Below are positions 1 to 8,005 of a stretch of 11,821 nt of DNA, piece by piece (position 1 is the stretch's first letter; each line of letters starts with the position of its first letter). Below the pieces are notes generated by a model. It saw only the letters and a list, made by a program, of their open reading frames with translations, was not told where the DNA came from and ran no database searches. The DNA comes from Asterionellopsis glacialis (Eukaryota; Bacillariophyta; Plagiogrammaphyceae; Rhaphoneidales; Asterionellopsidaceae): contig WKLE02001982.1 of NCBI GenBank assembly GCA_014885115.2, positions 57,784-69,604 of the forward strand, written 5' to 3'. Both the position numbers and the translations under genes were made by a program.

Positions 1-365
1 AGACACATTTCTTCCATATAGAGATTTTTTTTGGTTTTTACGTACTTGACGACAACTGTTAATGCACACAGATGCATTGAGAGGCATGTCTCCTCCTAAC
101 TTATTCAGCACAGTAGAATGCGGAGATATTCATCTTTAGAGCTGCCGTTGGAAGGAAACCAAAGTTGTTTGTTTTATTTGTTTGTTTAGTAATTGTTGTT
201 ACTGATTTTATAATAATAATGATATATTTCTGAAATCTTATTTTAAAAAAAGTGGCACACCTACTAGCTTTTGCAGCACAGTCTATAGGAGCAGTGCTTG
301 TGAGTTGCACACTCACTAGTTTTAATAGTAGGGTCTAGGAGTAGTTCTTGTAAGTTGCACAAAGT
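1..365. other. Non-coding flank downstream of the kinase gene
   Basis: No convincing gene is present. Short open frames here lack an ATG start and show no recognisable composition. The stretch is T-rich, with a low-complexity TTTG-like run around 164-190, and it ends in the tandem duplication annotated separately. It probably contains the 3' untranslated end and terminator of the minus-strand kinase gene, whose stop codon lies at 366-368. No clear polyadenylation signal could be picked out. Confidence 0.6.
256..360. repeat. Imperfect tandem duplication, about 52 bp per unit
   Basis: Two adjacent units run from about 256 to 310 and from about 309 to 360. Both share CACTAG/CTACTAG-like starts, a GTCTA(TA)GGAG core and the ending CTTGT(G/A)AGTTGCAC. 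They differ by scattered substitutions and a few single-base gaps. The pattern is seen directly. It lies just past the stop codon of the minus-strand kinase gene, so it would fall in that gene's 3' UTR or terminator region. No function is inferred. Confidence 0.7.
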
Positions 366-2879
366 TCAGCAATTAGTTTCGTCTTTTTGTAGACCCAACA
401 ATCGACAGAGTTCGTTGCATTGGTGAGTCCGGAAAAAGGCCTTCATTCCTTTGTCACCCCGATCAGTTCGTCCAAAAGTATATTGTTGCAATTTCGCTTT
501 CTTCTTTTTTCGCCGTTTATGAATGACAGGGTCTGTCAATTCGTAGCATTTCGTCCCATCATTATTTGTTTTCAAAACACCCTGAAGATCTACAACCATG
601 AAATATCGTTTGCTCTTTTCATAGGAAAAGTGACTAAAAGTTTGAGGAATGTGAAAGTCTTTGATTTTTTGAAGGCTGTAGGATCCATGCTCTGGGGCTT
701 TATTCTCTTCATCGATGATTTCCTCGTCTGAATCTTCCTCCTCTTCGCTTTCTTCCTCGGCAATCATACCAAGGCCTATACCACCAGACGGTGCTGCATT
801 GCCAATATCTAAGTTACTCATTGACCTGGACAAGTCGTCCATATTTACAGAGCTGTTCTGCCCTTGTACCATACCCATGTTATCATTAAATTTTTCATAC
901 TTTCCTTCGAGCATTGGCTCGACTAACACATTGTATTCACCGTCATCCGTTTGTGTCTCAACAACATAGGGTTCGAGAAATTTGATTTTTGGGATCTTGC
1001 GAAGATAGTTCCTCACAAATTGAGGTTCGCCAAAATATTTCGGAACATTTGACAGAGCATTATTGAATTCTTCTGCCATTTCAGATGCCATACCTTGCGT
1101 TCGCATGAATTCTTCATGGTACTTCATTCGTAGTTTATAATCATTGTATGATTCATCTACGAATCGTGATTCCTTTGCCACCATGACAGGGCCGATGAAG
1201 TTTCCGTTTGTGTCCAGAAATCTACATTTTCGTACAATGCGTTCTGCTCCTTCACCAAATATCTGTTCCTTTAGTGCCACATTGAATGATGGTACATTCT
1301 TCTTGACAATTCTCCCATGCTCTTTCCTTGTGATGCGCCTACTACATTGACCAGAATACCTATGTTTATGGCGTTCTGAGTTGGTGTGACAACCACTACA
1401 AAGATAGAAACACTCGCAGTGACTACAGACGCGGAAGACGTCACTATCATCCCCACTCTCCCCGCATACACCACATCTAGTATCCATGACTTGTACGAAG
1501 TTGTTCAGTTTTGTCGACCAGCTCCAGATACGATTGACATACTTTGAATCTGTATTGTAACAATTCCAATCAGAAGTGAGATATAGATCATCAGGGGCAT
1601 CTTTCCGTTCCCTGGTTATATCCATCCTAACCTGTTTGGTTTCACCTGTAGCCAAGTTTGTCATTTCTGTCTTGGATGTGGTGAGACTAGATGCAAGACC
1701 CGTAATAATATTGGAAAGGGAATCAGCATCAAGCGAAGGTTTACCAAAACTAGCTATTGCACCGTATGATGTGGCCTCGCCTACCATGTCGCCAAGCGTT
1801 GAAAAGTCTTCTCCTTCATCTGCCATCCCGATGCATGCTACTGACAACCTCCGTCCAAACTTGGAAGCAATGTTTCCCATTTTTTCTTTAAAATCTCCCT
1901 TGTCTGAAGGTCTTCCATCAGAAAAGAACATGAGAGAAAGTGAGCATTTGCTCGTCTGGTTTTTCATCAAAAGCTCTTCTGCGGCTTCCAAGGCAGGCAT
2001 ATAATTTCCAGGTCCTGCGGGACGCTGCTCGGTCCAATTTCGTAAGTCAATAAATTTATTATATAGCACCCAGTCGGTCATTTCGTACTTGAACACCACT
2101 TCTGCCTTGTCTCTCATGAGAATTACACTGATAAGATCTGTTTTGGATCTTGTTTTACTTTGTAGAGGTCTTTTCACAAAATCACGTGCAAGAGTCATCC
2201 ATACTCCATCTGACCGACACCTTGCACCATTCACATCATCACGACGCATAGAACCTGACATGTCCACCACAAGCACCGAGTGGCTCGTCCAAGTTTTCGT
2301 ATTGCATACAAGTAGATCCCGGCTCAACGTACGCATGGCAAGAAAGAGTTCACCCTCAACACTTTTCTCTTTGTGGAGAATGATGGGTTGGGCATTCTTG
2401 GTCCCAGAGGAGGATGGTGCCGCATCGGGAGATCTGTACGATGTCACCTCTCGATTAAAAATTGGATCATAAATGAATACCACCCCACCGTACGTGTATT
2501 TGATCCGACCTAGTCGAGCAGGTTCTTCCATTCCATTTCGTCGAGCTCGTTGAAGGTCAATCTTTTGGATATCTCGTTCTTGTCGACGAATGCGACCATG
2601 AATTCCGGAGTTTAGTACGGATTCTGCTGTTGGTGGAACATCAATAGTATTGTTTGTCATTTTTATTTTTTCATTCAATGTTATGTTGGAGCAGATTGAT
2701 TTACTTTTTGTGTATCTCTAGTAAAGACAAGATACTTTTCGTCATTCGTCCATGAGAGGCGACGTTTCCAAAGCGTCGCACTCTATAATCATAATATTAT
2801 ATAAAAATAAGAAAGCATGTACTGTCAAACTTACTTCCTCATTTTTCTCCTGCTGGCCCGACTTTTTTTGCTTCTCCAT
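366..2879 (-). CDS. VWA - ZZ zinc finger - alpha-kinase protein (atypical Ser/Thr kinase)
   Basis: The spliced model has 798 residues: exon 1 at 2835-2879, intron 2718-2834, exon 2 at 366-2717. If the upstream exon is wrong, translation would start at the first in-frame ATG of the long exon (2658-2660), giving 764 residues. Domains, numbered in the 798-residue model: a von Willebrand A domain at about 160-355 with the metal-binding MIDAS motif DMSGSM (167-172); a ZZ-type zinc finger at about 430-467 with Cys 430/433, 446/449, 455/458 and His 465/467; and an alpha-kinase domain at about 485-793. In the kinase, Lys530 (VAK) is the likely ATP-binding lysine. EGKYEKFNDN, FSHF (His711), DLQG (Asp725) and TDP (Asp744) match family signatures. 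HQCNELC (His780, Cys782, Cys786) is the structural zinc site, closely resembling eEF2 kinase. An acidic insert at about 634-700 splits the kinase domain. Dictyostelium VwkA also pairs VWA with alpha-kinase. The substrate is unknown. All key residues look intact, so the protein is probably active. Confidence 0.92.
2718..2834 (-). other. Proposed 5' intron of the kinase gene
   Basis: On the minus strand a consensus GTAAGT donor (2834-2829) follows a 15-codon open frame. That frame starts at an ATG (2879-2877) with A at -3 and G at +4. A pyrimidine-rich tract ending TTTACTAG supplies an acceptor at 2718. Both ends are phase 0, so joining extends the kinase frame without a stop. That frame is otherwise closed by the TAG at 2720-2718. 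The donor, acceptor and phase match are seen directly; actual splicing is inferred. The alternative is that this is unspliced leader and translation starts at 2660. Confidence 0.6.
2755..2784. repeat. GC-rich inverted repeat (hairpin)
   Basis: The left arm AGAG-GCGACGTTT pairs with the right arm AAGCGTCGC-CTCT around a 3-nt CCA loop. This gives about 13 pairs with one bulged A at 2780 and one G-T pair (as read on the plus strand). It stands out in an AT-rich setting inside the proposed kinase intron or leader. It could fold in RNA or be a palindromic protein-binding site. Its function is unknown. Confidence 0.6.
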
Positions 2880-3217
2880 GCTCTTTTGTATCTTTTTGCG
2901 GAAGATGTACAGACAGCTCCCTCATAATCTCTAACTCCAATCGATAAACCATAATAATCATGAGCGTCATTACTTCTAGTCATGAGCAGACTCTCGCGAT
3001 ATAGTCCTAGTAGACTCTGCAGTAGCATCTCTACCAGGTGTCCTTGAGAGGATACTCTTTATCGCGATTACCAGGTACATCAGATGTGTACGATACCATC
3101 CCCCAACAAGCATTCAAGAGAACAGTGCTTGTAATTGCAGTCACAGTTGGTTTGATTGATATCAAAAATTGTTGCTGTCTCCCTTTTGTTAGTTTCTTTT
3201 AAAAAAAGGCAATCATC
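2880..3217. promoter_or_regulatory. Divergent promoter region, kinase (-) / Arg-Ser-rich gene (+)
   Basis: This 338-bp gap separates the start codons of two divergent genes and must hold both promoters and leaders. No TATA box at a convincing distance was recognised. The word TCGCGAT occurs twice (2994-3000 and 3062-3068), and TCATGAGC occurs twice near 2959 and 2979. These are possible binding sites only by repetition. A T-rich tract and an A-run precede the plus-strand ATG at 3218. No credible coding frame is present. Confidence 0.55.
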
Positions 3218-3781
3218 ATGTCGAGTAAACACGATAACGGAAGGGAAGACCATGATAATCTAGCTGTATCTCATGAAAACACAAAGGATCGTCACAAGAA
3301 CCATTCCAAAACCGACAATGTAGAGGATAGTGACAGCACAGAAAGCAGTCACCGTGATCGGAGTCGCAAACGTCATAGATCGTCGTCTTCCAAACATCGT
3401 CGTCGTCGACGGTCAAGATCGTATTCTTCTGATAGCAGCGATACCAGCAGCAGTGAAAGTAGTCAAGACCGTCGGCGTCGGAAAAAATCCAGTAGTCGAA
3501 AACGCAGTTCTTCCAAGAGTCGACGGAAACATGAACGAAAACACAAACATAAAAAAAGAAGTAGTAAAAATAGAAAAAAACGTAAAGAATCAAAAAGACG
3601 ACGACGTTCCAAAGATAGACATGATGATTCATCCTCATCGTCTGGCGAAGATGATAAGAATGTTCGACGTAGTGTCATTACAGGAAAAAAGATCAAGATG
3701 CATATTGACAAATCACAAGAGGATGAAGTACAGGAAGCAGCTCGTAAGGAATTGTTGAGATTTATGAATTCTCAGACTTGA
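3218..3781 (+). CDS. Arg/Ser/Lys-rich nuclear-type protein (SR-like, no RRM)
   Basis: This is a single-exon, 187-residue protein. Residues 1-45 are polar and acidic. Residues 46-136 are dominated by Arg, Ser, Lys and His, with RS and RD/RK runs such as RRRRRSRSYS, typical of splicing-related and nuclear-speckle proteins that are phosphorylated on serine. Residues 137-147 are Ser/Asp-rich. The last 38 residues change character, with VITGKKIKMHI followed by a predicted helix, and look like a folded or binding tail. There is no RNA-recognition motif, so it is not a classical SR splicing factor; a splicing-associated accessory protein is the best guess. The ATG at 3218 is the first in frame. Basic runs would act as nuclear localisation signals. 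The gene is divergent from the kinase gene and convergent with LST8. Long open frames on the opposite strand and in the +2 frame come from its repetitive codons and are not genes. Confidence 0.82.
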   Translation: MSSKHDNGREDHDNLAVSHENTKDRHKNHSKTDNVEDSDSTESSHRDRSRKRHRSSSSKHRRRRRSRSYSSDSSDTSSSESSQDRRRRKKSSSRKRSSSKSRRKHERKHKHKKRSSKNRKKRKESKRRRRSKDRHDDSSSSSGEDDKNVRRSVITGKKIKMHIDKSQEDEVQEAARKELLRFMNSQT

Positions 3782-3848
3782 TACTATTTTACATGGACCT
3801 TGCATTGTCTTCTAAAACCAAAATTTGCTAGACCTCCAAACTCTCTGA
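3782..3848. terminator. Compact convergent 3' junction between the Arg/Ser-rich gene and LST8
   Basis: Only 67 bp separate the TGA of the plus-strand gene from the TAG of minus-strand LST8. Both genes need cleavage and polyadenylation signals here or inside each other, so their 3' UTRs probably overlap as antisense RNAs. No canonical AATAAA was seen in this gap on either strand. Confidence 0.45.
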
Positions 3849-4934
3849 CTATACACTGCTATCATTGAGAGCGACACACGTGACTGCCGATGTGTGTCCG
3901 TTGTACTGCCGTACGACCTCACAGTGCTCACTGTTCAAGTTCCAAAGTCTAGCACTATGGTCACTGCTAGCCGTCACTAGATAGCTTGAGTCGGCACAAA
4001 ACACAGCATCCCAAACCCATTTGGTATGTTGATTCAATACTTGTTTTAATTCCCAAGTGTGACAGTCCCATAGCTTGCATGTTCGGTCGCTGCTAGTTGT
4101 GACGAGAGTCCGCGAATCTGGTGATATTTTTGCGTGAAGACAGTAGGAGCCTGGTTGGGTGTGTGCACGAAATTTTGCCAATGGTACCAGATTCGTAGCA
4201 CGAGTCGGTTCCCAAACGAACACAGTGGCATGGTTACTCACTGCCACTAATGTTCTACAATCTTCTGAAATATCCACAGCTTGGATTGCAACAGCCTTCC
4301 CTGCACCCGAGTAGTGATCAGGCGTTACGTCATTGATGCACCTAGAACTTCCAAGATCCCAAATTTTCACGGTACCATTCTGATCCCCTGATATTATTTC
4401 GTCGCGATTGCTTCGAAGTGCGACAGAGTTGACGGCACCACGACAATCGAAAGAACGTGAATATGTTGGACTGCGAAGATCCCATAATTTGATTGTTCCT
4501 GTGACAAATTTTTAAAATACATTAAATAAAATGTTTTTAAAAAAAATCAATCGTTGTATGAACATATTGCAACCAGCATGCAAATCAATTGAGTTTATCT
4601 GTTGAAAAAGCTGAATGGACCTATTTCAATATTTGAACTTACCATCTTCAGAACCGCTATACAAGTATCGTCCGTCACGTTGAAATCCAAGTGATGTTAC
4701 TGAAGATGTATGCCCGTCCAATGTTAATACAGGATTTTCCATGGCAGGATTGTTGATTTCATAAAGACGAATATGAGGATTGCCACCTGCAGCCAAAAAT
4801 TGCTTATCTGGAGTGATTTCCAAGCAATTCACTTGACTGTCCGTAAATCTTAATGTTCTCGAACACATTCCTGATGGTGCCTCCCAAAAACGTATCTTGT
4901 GGTCATACCCCGCGGTAGCGAGGATGACGCTCAT
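3849..4934 (-). CDS. LST8: LST8, WD40 subunit of TOR complexes (mLST8/GbetaL homologue)
   Basis: There are two exons, 4643-4934 and 3849-4498, separated by a 144-nt intron (4499-4642; donor GTAAGT, acceptor CACAG). They join as ..[11 protein letters not shown].. and encode 313 residues, the usual family length (about 300-326). The protein is a seven-bladed WD40 propeller covering almost the whole chain. It opens with [19 protein letters not shown], the characteristic LST8 start. Other hallmarks are [11 protein letters not shown] (41-51) and [20 protein letters not shown] (255-274). LST8 binds the TOR kinase domain and stabilises its active site in TORC1 and TORC2, acting in nutrient-controlled growth. 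The ATG at 4934 follows ACCACC, and no other in-frame ATG lies upstream. It shares a promoter region with the AAA ATPase gene. Nothing is missing or truncated, so identification is firm. Confidence 0.95.
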
Positions 4935-5470
4935 GGTGGTTCGGATTGAGGTCTCTAGAGATAAAATCAATAACAACGATACAGAGAGTACCTGAATTTC
5001 GAATTGATCTACTTTCAATGTTATCTCACTCTAGAAGACAGGTCCAGAAGTGAAAGGCAAGAGGAACGACAGTGGTTCCAGTTCAATGTTCGATGCTGTG
5101 TACGTTTCGCTTCACTATTCTCAAAACGACCGTGACTGCAGGGAGAAAAAGGATGATTGCGAGGGGATAACTCGCCATTTTCTCTAGAGAGAGCAAAGCG
5201 TTGAGTAGTTGTCACAGAAGCACACCAGCCTATATCTGTACAGGGATACCCAAGCCTTTTCATGCTTCCAAGTTTTGTCAAAAATTGGGATGAAGAAAAA
5301 TAATCGCTAGCGGCGCAAGCTAGAGGGATAACGATACAGAATCAAGTGCAATCTGCCTTCGGGCAATCCACTATTGGTAATTTTCCCGCATATTTTTAGC
5401 CCGCCTCTTTTTCAATTTCCAGAAAGCCGCCTTCAGATCTGCTCCAACGAGTGATGAATGATTCTAAATA
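4935..5470. promoter_or_regulatory. Divergent promoter region, LST8 (-) / AAA ATPase (+)
   Basis: This 536-bp stretch lies between two divergent start codons. Near the AAA gene there is a reversed CCAAT box (ATTGG, 5373-5377), followed directly by TTTTCCCGC (5381-5389), an exact match to the E2F/DP consensus TTTCCCGC, about 85 bp upstream of the ATG. These are pattern matches only. An 80-codon minus-strand open frame with an ATG at 5263 lies in what is probably the LST8 leader. It has no recognisable features and is not called as a gene, though it could act as an upstream ORF. Confidence 0.5.
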
Positions 5471-7346
5471 ATGCCCATGATGGAAGCATGCAATGACGAG
5501 GCGAGTGATACTCTTTTGATGCCACCACCTTCAAAACGAGAACGAATATCAGTGCATGATGAGTCTGTAAGAAATAAAGAACCGTCTCTTCCGTTCATTT
5601 CGCCTGTGGAAGAACTCTGCGATGACGATAAATCATCGTGGCGGGTTGAGGCTTCCACGTGCGTAAGTTTAGAGAAAAACCAAGCAGCAGAATACTTTGG
5701 TTCCAACAACCACAGTCAGGATGAAGGAGACCAACACATATCGAATGAAATAGTGAAATCGGCAGAAAATGTTCGCAGTGAAGAGCCATCACCCGAAGAG
5801 TGTTTTTCTGAAGAGGCGGCACCGAACGTTGGAGCTAATTCTTGCTCGATAAGTACAGATGCCGATGCTAATGATCATATTGAACTTAATGCGCTTCAAG
5901 ATGATACCAAGTCCACTACCAACCGACCCTCTTTTGAAGCGCCACAGGTGAACACACGCTTTTCCGACATTATTGGTCATGCTTCCGCAAAGCTTCGTAT
6001 TGACGAGTTACTGCTCCCCTTGGCTCTTCCACCATCACTTTGTGATTCTTTGTTGACAGGTACGTACATGGCACTAGATTATTACAAAAGTTTCTAAATG
6101 CGGTCTAGTTGTATTTTGAAATGAAATGTTTCTGATAGGTGCTCTGTTATCTTCTCACCTCGCGATCCAGGTGTTAGGGCATTGCCAGCTTCTATCCTTC
6201 TTTATGGTCCGCCCGGATGTGGAAAGGTAGGAAGATTCATATGATTTCACCTTTCATCATCCTTTCAATTCTAACATCATTCTTTACTCTCCGCTCTCTG
6301 TCAAACAGACACAACTTGCCAGAGCAATTGCTGGTGAAGCTCAGGCAGCTTTCGTTTCGGTGGGACCAAGTGACGTACTTTCAAAATTTGTTGGAGAATC
6401 GGAGGCTTCCATTCGTAATTTGTTTCAGAAAGCTTGGAATCGAGCTCGAGCCATGGAAAGTCGGTGCGCGGTGCTTTTCCTCGATGAAATCGATGCACTA
6501 GGACAATCGCGAGGTGAAATAGGTGATTCTCACACCAGTGGTGTCCAAGCAGATGGGTGCTCCCGCAGGGTTCTAGCTGAACTCCTTATTCAATTGACAA
6601 GCGTTTCCAAACTAATGTCAAAATGTACAAGATCTGACGATGAAGAATGTGAAAATGAATATGATCAAAATGAAGACATCGTAATTTCCAGGAAAGATGT
6701 TTCATTGACTGATAATAGCAATGACAGCGAAAACGTCAATCACCTGCATGAAAAAGAGATATTGGACCAGACAGGTGCGCCAACCCGTATTATTGTAGTT
6801 GCTGCCACGAATCGTCCAGAAGACTGTGATCCAGCTTTGTTGCGTCGATTCGCTATTCGTGTACACGTTGGTCTGCCTTCTCATCGCGATCGGAGGAAGA
6901 TCGTTGGCCGCCTCATAAAAGATGTTGAACATAATATAACTTCCTCTCAACTGGATCAAATTGTTATGGCCACAGAAGGATGGTCTGGTTCGGATTTGGA
7001 ATCGTTGGCACGTGAAGCTGCAATGGCCCCCATACGACAATGCCTCAAGGGGGCAGCGAGACTAAAATCAAGAGCCCGGAAAAAAGAACAAAAACAACAA
7101 GGTGGCGATGATTCGACTCAAGAAAAACCTCGGACAATGACTGATACAGACCAGCAGGCAAGAGAATTCCTTTTACGGGGATTCCAAAATCTAAGAGCTG
7201 TCACTTTGGATGATTTTGATGATGGAATAAGCTTTTGGCTGGGAAATCAAGGCCGCAATCCTCGTATGAATGGAAAGCCTATGGGTCATATGCACCAAGA
7301 AGTACATTATGACAGTGCCAGTAGTTGCGAGGAGGAGGAATCTTGA
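5471..7346 (+). CDS. Single-domain AAA ATPase, meiotic-clade type (katanin/spastin/VPS4-like)
   Basis: The three-exon model is 5471-6059, 6171-6226 and 6309-7346, with introns of 111 nt (6060-6170) and 82 nt (6227-6308), giving 560 residues. Residues 1-155 are acidic, Ser-rich and probably disordered; no MIT or other substrate domain is recognisable. The AAA domain begins at about 160 (FSDIIGHASAK). It has Walker A GPPGCGKT (209-216), pore loop KFVG (241-244), Walker B with DEID (274-277), sensor 1 in ATNRP (Asn383), tandem arginines 394-395 as arginine fingers, and GWSGSDLESLAREAAMAPIR leading to sensor 2. A late VTLDDF segment also fits the clade. About 60 mostly acidic residues (313-372) are inserted after the Walker B helix. 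Such ATPases remodel microtubules or membrane complexes by threading substrate through a hexamer. The last Thr of Walker A is encoded after intron 2. Intron 1 could alternatively end at 6139 with a shifted donor, lengthening the linker. The exact subfamily is unresolved. Confidence 0.85.
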
Positions 7347-8005
7347 ATAGTAGGACATTTTCTATAACGATTGATGACAGTTCCTAGTAGCGCTATCGTA
7401 TTTGACAGTATACGCGGTAATGACAATATAGCCTACAACTCTGAACGAGTACAAAAAGATTATTTGATATAATGTATTATAGACCGAATCGACTATAGGG
7501 GAATGTTCACTACACATAGACTATTAAAGTTCCCGAGACATGAGCAAGCTATCGAATATTCAAAAGTCGAGACTACAAGTCCAATTTAAGGGAAATGCCT
7601 TTTTTTTCAATTTCAATATGTTTGATCTTCATACCGAAAAGTTAGCTACAAGTATGCAGAGATAAACCTTCGCGTGCTCTACGACAAGCCAAGAAACTCC
7701 TTTCCAGTAAAAAATGATCTTTACTTACTTCAATTGTACAATGGGTTCAGCAAACCTTGGTCGCCACTATTGTTTCTATTTGTTCTACTGGAGCAAACAC
7801 TGCTTGCTAGAGCTTTCTCCACTTGTAACGTGACATCTATCCTCGGAACGTTTTTGAAAGCAAGTTACATGTCCTGAGCAATGGTTCCAATGCTCCGGAA
7901 TAACCTCGGGTAGCTTGTGGCTTGTTTTGTGATACGTCTAACCGTGCACTATTATCTTCCATCTCAAAACATAGCCGTGCCGTCTGTAATTACTGGTGTC
8001 ATTTT
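7347..8005. other. Convergent intergenic region, AAA ATPase / OGFOD1-like gene
   Basis: These 659 bp lie between two convergent stop codons and should contain both 3' UTRs. A 67-codon plus-strand frame near 7674-7877 is open but starts at GTG. It has a hydrophobic middle and no recognisable similarity, so it is not called. A weak interrupted palindrome at 7876-7895 was noted. No RNA gene or repeat was recognised. Confidence 0.55.

Noticed and set aside
101..316. 71-codon minus-strand open frame at the left edge
   Set aside because: It starts at GTG, not ATG, has an oligo-Ile stretch from AT-rich DNA, and overlaps the tandem duplication.
3216..3638. Long Tyr/Phe/Cys-rich minus-strand frame opposite the Arg/Ser-rich gene
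   Set aside because: Its composition is what the reverse complement of CGT/AGT/AAA-rich codons produces; it is an artefact of the repetitive sense gene.
3330..3758. 142-codon plus-strand frame overlapping the Arg/Ser-rich gene
   Set aside because: It is a shifted frame of the same repetitive codons with no domain character. The frame from 3218 has the coherent SR-like composition and the better start.
4626..5018. N-terminally extended LST8 reading frame with a hydrophobic segment
   Set aside because: The extension would start at TTG. The ATG at 4934 has a strong context and gives the canonical LST8 N-terminus.
5021..5281. Minus-strand open frame in the LST8/AAA promoter region
   Set aside because: The first codon is TTG. 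From the first ATG (5263) it is 80 codons without recognisable features and lies in the probable LST8 leader. At most it is an upstream ORF.
2685..5445. Shared 12-mer ATCTGCTCCAAC in the leaders of the kinase and AAA genes
   Set aside because: Several 12-base matches are expected by chance within a window of this length, so no shared regulatory element can be claimed.
7674..7877. 67-codon hydrophobic plus-strand frame in the AAA/OGFOD1 gap
   Set aside because: It begins at GTG with no in-frame ATG near the start, and the hydrophobic segment alone does not make a gene.
7876..7895. Interrupted palindrome GAGCA...TGCTC
   Set aside because: It has only five clean end pairs and a mismatch; this is expected by chance in 12 kb.
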